Below are positions 40,616 to 42,911 of a DNA stretch of 42,911 nt, piece after piece. Under the pieces are notes generated by a model that saw only the letters and a program-made list of their open reading frames with translations, did no database searches and had not been told where the DNA came from. The stretch lies in assembly GCA_043757205.1 (NCBI GenBank), contig JAYVPU010000303.1, forward strand, positions 1-42,911. The letters are read 5' to 3'. The first letter of the stretch is position 1; every line of letters begins with the position of its first letter. The position numbers and the translations under genes are program-made. The DNA comes from CANCDA01 sp043757205. Its GTDB lineage: Bacteria; Pseudomonadota; Gammaproteobacteria; Burkholderiales; Burkholderiaceae_C.

Positions 40616-41521
40616 ATGAAACGCTTATTGTGTTTACTTTCGCTGTTGATCGGGCTAAGCCCTACGGTTTGGGCTATAGACGACCTGATGTCACGTCAAA
40701 TGGTGGATCAGGCCCGTGACTGGAGTCAAAAGGGACGAGATGACCTTGCGGCCTCCGTGTGGCGCAGGGTGCTTAGTGTCGAACCCAGCCACCCCGAGGC
40801 TTTGGTCAAGCTGGGCTTGATTGAAGCGCGCGCGGGCAACCTCAAGGAGGCACGGTCGTTTTATCAACGCGCCAGCAAACTCGTGCCTGCGCCTAAGGGC
40901 TTGACAGCGTTGTCTGCCGCTTTGGGGTCAGTGGATGATTCACCGCCGATGGTGAAGACCGCTCCCCAAACCTTGCCCCTAGAACCGAGCAAACGAGAGG
41001 TGATTTTGAAGGAGCGCCCGCTGATTCAAAAACCAGTGGCAAGCCCCCCGCCTGTTGCGGTCAATCGTGTGTCCAAAGAGCGCAGTGGAAAATGGGACGA
41101 GCGCAGACTCAGCCTTGAGAAAACCGCGCAAGACCACCCAGGTGATGCACGCCACTTGCTTGCGTTGGCCAGTCACTTAGCGCAACGCGAGTCGACTCGG
41201 CGTGAGGCTATTCGACAATTGGAGGCACTCAGCAGCAGCGACCTGCGGCCTTCACAAATTAAAAAACCTTGGAAAAAGGCATTGTTAGCTTTAACCCCCC
41301 AGCAGGGTGATCAGCCGCTCTTTAAAACCTACTTGGCCCGCCATCCTTCCAGCACGAGCGTGTTAAGACGCTTGAGTGTCTTGGATGGGAAAGACACCGT
41401 CAAAGTGATCGGGGAAAAAAGGAAGAAGAAAACAAATCGATCAGGTGAAACCTTGATCAAAGATGGCCAAGTTTCTGACGTCCCATTGAAATCTGCTTGC
41501 AGTTACGCCTCATGCAAATAA
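40616..41521 (+). CDS. BcsC N-terminal-like TPR protein without a beta-barrel
   Basis: A 301-residue exported protein: signal peptide (about 1-20, ending VWAID), a TPR region at about 25-90 (MVDQARDWSQKGRDDLAASV; LKEARSFYQRASKLVPAPKG) like the first repeats of BcsC, a Pro/Lys-rich linker, and further helices at about 150-250. The C-terminus is basic. BcsC in cellulose operons has about 1000-1300 residues, with many TPRs and a barrel; here only the N-terminal part is present and the barrel function may sit in the porin at 28804. It lies 15 bp after bcsB, the usual place of bcsC or bcsZ. An ATG 9 nt upstream is possible. Confidence 0.7.
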   Translation: MKRLLCLLSLLIGLSPTVWAIDDLMSRQMVDQARDWSQKGRDDLAASVWRRVLSVEPSHPEALVKLGLIEARAGNLKEARSFYQRASKLVPAPKGLTALSAALGSVDDSPPMVKTAPQTLPLEPSKREVILKERPLIQKPVASPPPVAVNRVSKERSGKWDERRLSLEKTAQDHPGDARHLLALASHLAQRESTRREAIRQLEALSSSDLRPSQIKKPWKKALLALTPQQGDQPLFKTYLARHPSSTSVLRRLSVLDGKDTVKVIGEKRKKKTNRSGETLIKDGQVSDVPLKSACSYASCK

Positions 41522-42258
41522 TCGCTTTTATCTCAGGCAAGGGCGGGGTGGGTAAATCTACCTTGTCGGCCAACATTGCCATGGCACTCGCGCAGCGTGG
41601 GAAGCGGGTGTTGGTTATTGATCTGGATCCACAAAATACGCAGAGACACCATCTTGGCTTGGATCCAGACGAGATCGCTGGCCTAGTGCGAGAAGGGATC
41701 ACAGCCAACGCCATGTTTGACAGTCCTTTTGGGATGAAATTCATTCCTTTCGGACGCGTGCACGAAGATGAGCTGAATGAATTTTCGATAGCACTTAAGA
41801 AAAATCCGAGATGGGTGGCCGACGGGATTGATTCGCTGGGTGGTGGATTCGACTTTGTGTTCTTGGATACCCCACCCGGACCCACCGTGTACTTGCAGCA
41901 AGCCATGCAGGCGGCGAATCGCGCATTTGTTATCGTGCTGGCAGATGCCGCCTCTTACGCAACGCTGCCGAAAATAACCGCGCTGGTTGAGCAATACACC
42001 GAGGGGCGGTCTGACTTTGTGGGCATGACCCGGTTAATTAACCAGATGCCCACACGCGGTCGTTTAGGGCACCAGGTGCGCGACGCGATTTTTGCTAATC
42101 CAGACCAGCAGGTAGTGCCAGTGGTCATCCATAAGGATGAGCGCGTTTCACAGGCGCTTGCCTTTGAGCGCCCTGTGCTTGAGTACTATCCTGGTTGCAA
42201 GGCCAGTCTTGATATTCAATATGTAACCGATTGGCTGATCGACAGTGTGGAGCAATGA
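41512..42258 (+). CDS. BcsQ/WssJ-like MinD-family ATPase (second copy)
   Basis: A 248-residue MinD-superfamily ATPase: KGGVGKST from Lys10, VIDLDPQNTQRHHLGL and VFLDTPPGPTVYLQQAM. It shares the same plan as the ATPase at 35375 (DLDPQN; DTPPG; a late VLVYDPH/VLEYYPG) but is clearly diverged, so it is an old paralogue. Its ATG lies inside the end of the TPR gene. In the Pseudomonas wss cellulose-acetylation operon two MinD-like proteins also flank the locus (established knowledge, from memory), and here too the next gene is an acyltransferase. Confidence 0.86.
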   Translation: MQIIAFISGKGGVGKSTLSANIAMALAQRGKRVLVIDLDPQNTQRHHLGLDPDEIAGLVREGITANAMFDSPFGMKFIPFGRVHEDELNEFSIALKKNPRWVADGIDSLGGGFDFVFLDTPPGPTVYLQQAMQAANRAFVIVLADAASYATLPKITALVEQYTEGRSDFVGMTRLINQMPTRGRLGHQVRDAIFANPDQQVVPVVIHKDERVSQALAFERPVLEYYPGCKASLDIQYVTDWLIDSVEQ

Positions 42259-42337
42259 GTCGATGTCATTCAGCAAACGGATAGACGGTTAAGGCAACCA
42301 GCGCTTCGACAGCCTACTTGAAGGCAAAGAATAAATC

Positions 42338-42911
42338 ATGGTTTTCAGTTCAAATATTTTTCTTTTTGCTTTTCTTCCCCTCTTTCTTGTTTGCTATTAC
42401 CTGACACCATGGCGGGCCAAGTCGGCCCTGATACTGGTCTTCAGCTATGCCTTCTATGCATGGTGGCGCCCTGATTTTTTGGGCTTGTTAGTTGCCGTGA
42501 CCGTTGTGAGTTATGCCTTTGCCTTGATCATTGAGGCTGCCCAAGACGAAGCCAAACGTTATCGCTGGTTGGTCATGGGCGTTGGCTTGAACCTGCTTGC
42601 CTTGGCTTACTTCAAGTACGCCAATTTCGGCGTGGACAGTTTCAACGCCGCACTCCACGGGCTGGGGTTTGAGCCCATGGCCTGGACACGCGTATTGCTG
42701 CCCATTGGGCTGTCTTTCTACATCTTTCATGCCATCAGCTACTTGGTGGACATCTACCGCCGTGAGGCCCCGCCCGCGCGGGATTTGATTGACTTCGCAG
42801 CTTTCATCGCCTTGTTCCCTCACTTGGTGGCGGGGCCGGTGTTGCGTTACCACTTGCTGGCAGAGCAGTTCCGCAGCAGGATCCACTCTTCGGAACGCTT
42901 TGCACGTGGCT
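42338..42911 (+). CDS. AlgI/WssH-type MBOAT O-acyltransferase (5' part, runs off window)
   Basis: The first 191 codons of a membrane-bound O-acyltransferase. MVFSSNIFLFAFLPLFLVCY is the standard AlgI-family opening; TRVLLPIGLSFYIFHAISYL and FPHLVAGPVLRYHLL are conserved helices of the family. AlgI and WssH move acetyl groups across the inner membrane for alginate or cellulose O-acetylation. The catalytic His lies past the window edge. It follows the second BcsQ-like gene after 79 bp and probably belongs to the same operon, which continues outside the window. Confidence 0.85.
   Translation, partial: MVFSSNIFLFAFLPLFLVCYYLTPWRAKSALILVFSYAFYAWWRPDFLGLLVAVTVVSYAFALIIEAAQDEAKRYRWLVMGVGLNLLALAYFKYANFGVDSFNAALHGLGFEPMAWTRVLLPIGLSFYIFHAISYLVDIYRREAPPARDLIDFAAFIALFPHLVAGPVLRYHLLAEQFRSRIHSSERFARG

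Overview
The window looks like a chromosome segment of a betaproteobacterium of the Comamonadaceae type (Rhodoferax/Polaromonas-like). Reasons: GC-rich housekeeping genes, many Bug/TctC tricarboxylate-transporter binding proteins, DUF1326/DUF2182, DUF3422 and DUF3297 genes, and short dispersed repeats of a kind I associate with this group. The genus is inference; no rRNA or tRNA gene is visible.

Layout. 1-4.1 kb: recJ (5' part) and an upstream partner gene on the minus strand, diverging from lolC-lolD (lipoprotein release). 4.2-6.2 kb: a decayed accessory patch holding a GIY-YIG nuclease gene broken by a nonsense codon and frameshifts, plus a scrap of an IS91-type transposase. 6.2-8.8 kb (minus): a formate/nitrite channel and a PP2C phosphatase-Ser/Thr kinase fusion. 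9.1-13 kb: a tight catabolic/uptake operon (Gfo/Idh dehydrogenase, two TctC proteins, an Asp/Glu-racemase-fold protein). 13-19.8 kb: small exported proteins (DsrE, DUF5666-like, DUF1080 lipoprotein), quinone oxidoreductase, DUF1326-DUF2182, TatD and a spermidine-synthase-like protein. 19.8-28.7 kb: an orphan GspE ATPase, tctBA with terminator, DUF3422, another TctC, a gamma-glutamyltransferase-like enzyme and an EamA exporter.

28.7-42.9 kb (end of window, operon continues): an exopolysaccharide locus and the most interesting part. All genes are on the + strand, closely packed or overlapping, and more A+T-rich than the rest. It mixes PGA-type parts (TPR/beta-barrel porin, intact PgaC-like glycosyltransferase, small one-helix protein, membrane-anchored NodB deacetylase) with cellulose-type parts (BcsD, BcsP-like, BcsQ, BcsA-like, BcsB, BcsC-like TPR protein, second BcsQ-like ATPase, AlgI/WssH-type acyltransferase). 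The BcsA-like protein aligns over its length with cellulose synthase but has lost the glycosyltransferase motifs and the PilZ c-di-GMP motif, so the separate GT2 is probably the only polymerase here. My reading is a hybrid secretion machine in which a pseudo-BcsA/BcsB core serves a polymer made by a PgaC-type enzyme and probably modified by deacetylation and O-acylation.

Other signals: a 27-bp repeat present four times, in the same reading frame each time, once supplying the recJ start codon; and a REP-like palindrome inserted in frame in the gene upstream of recJ.
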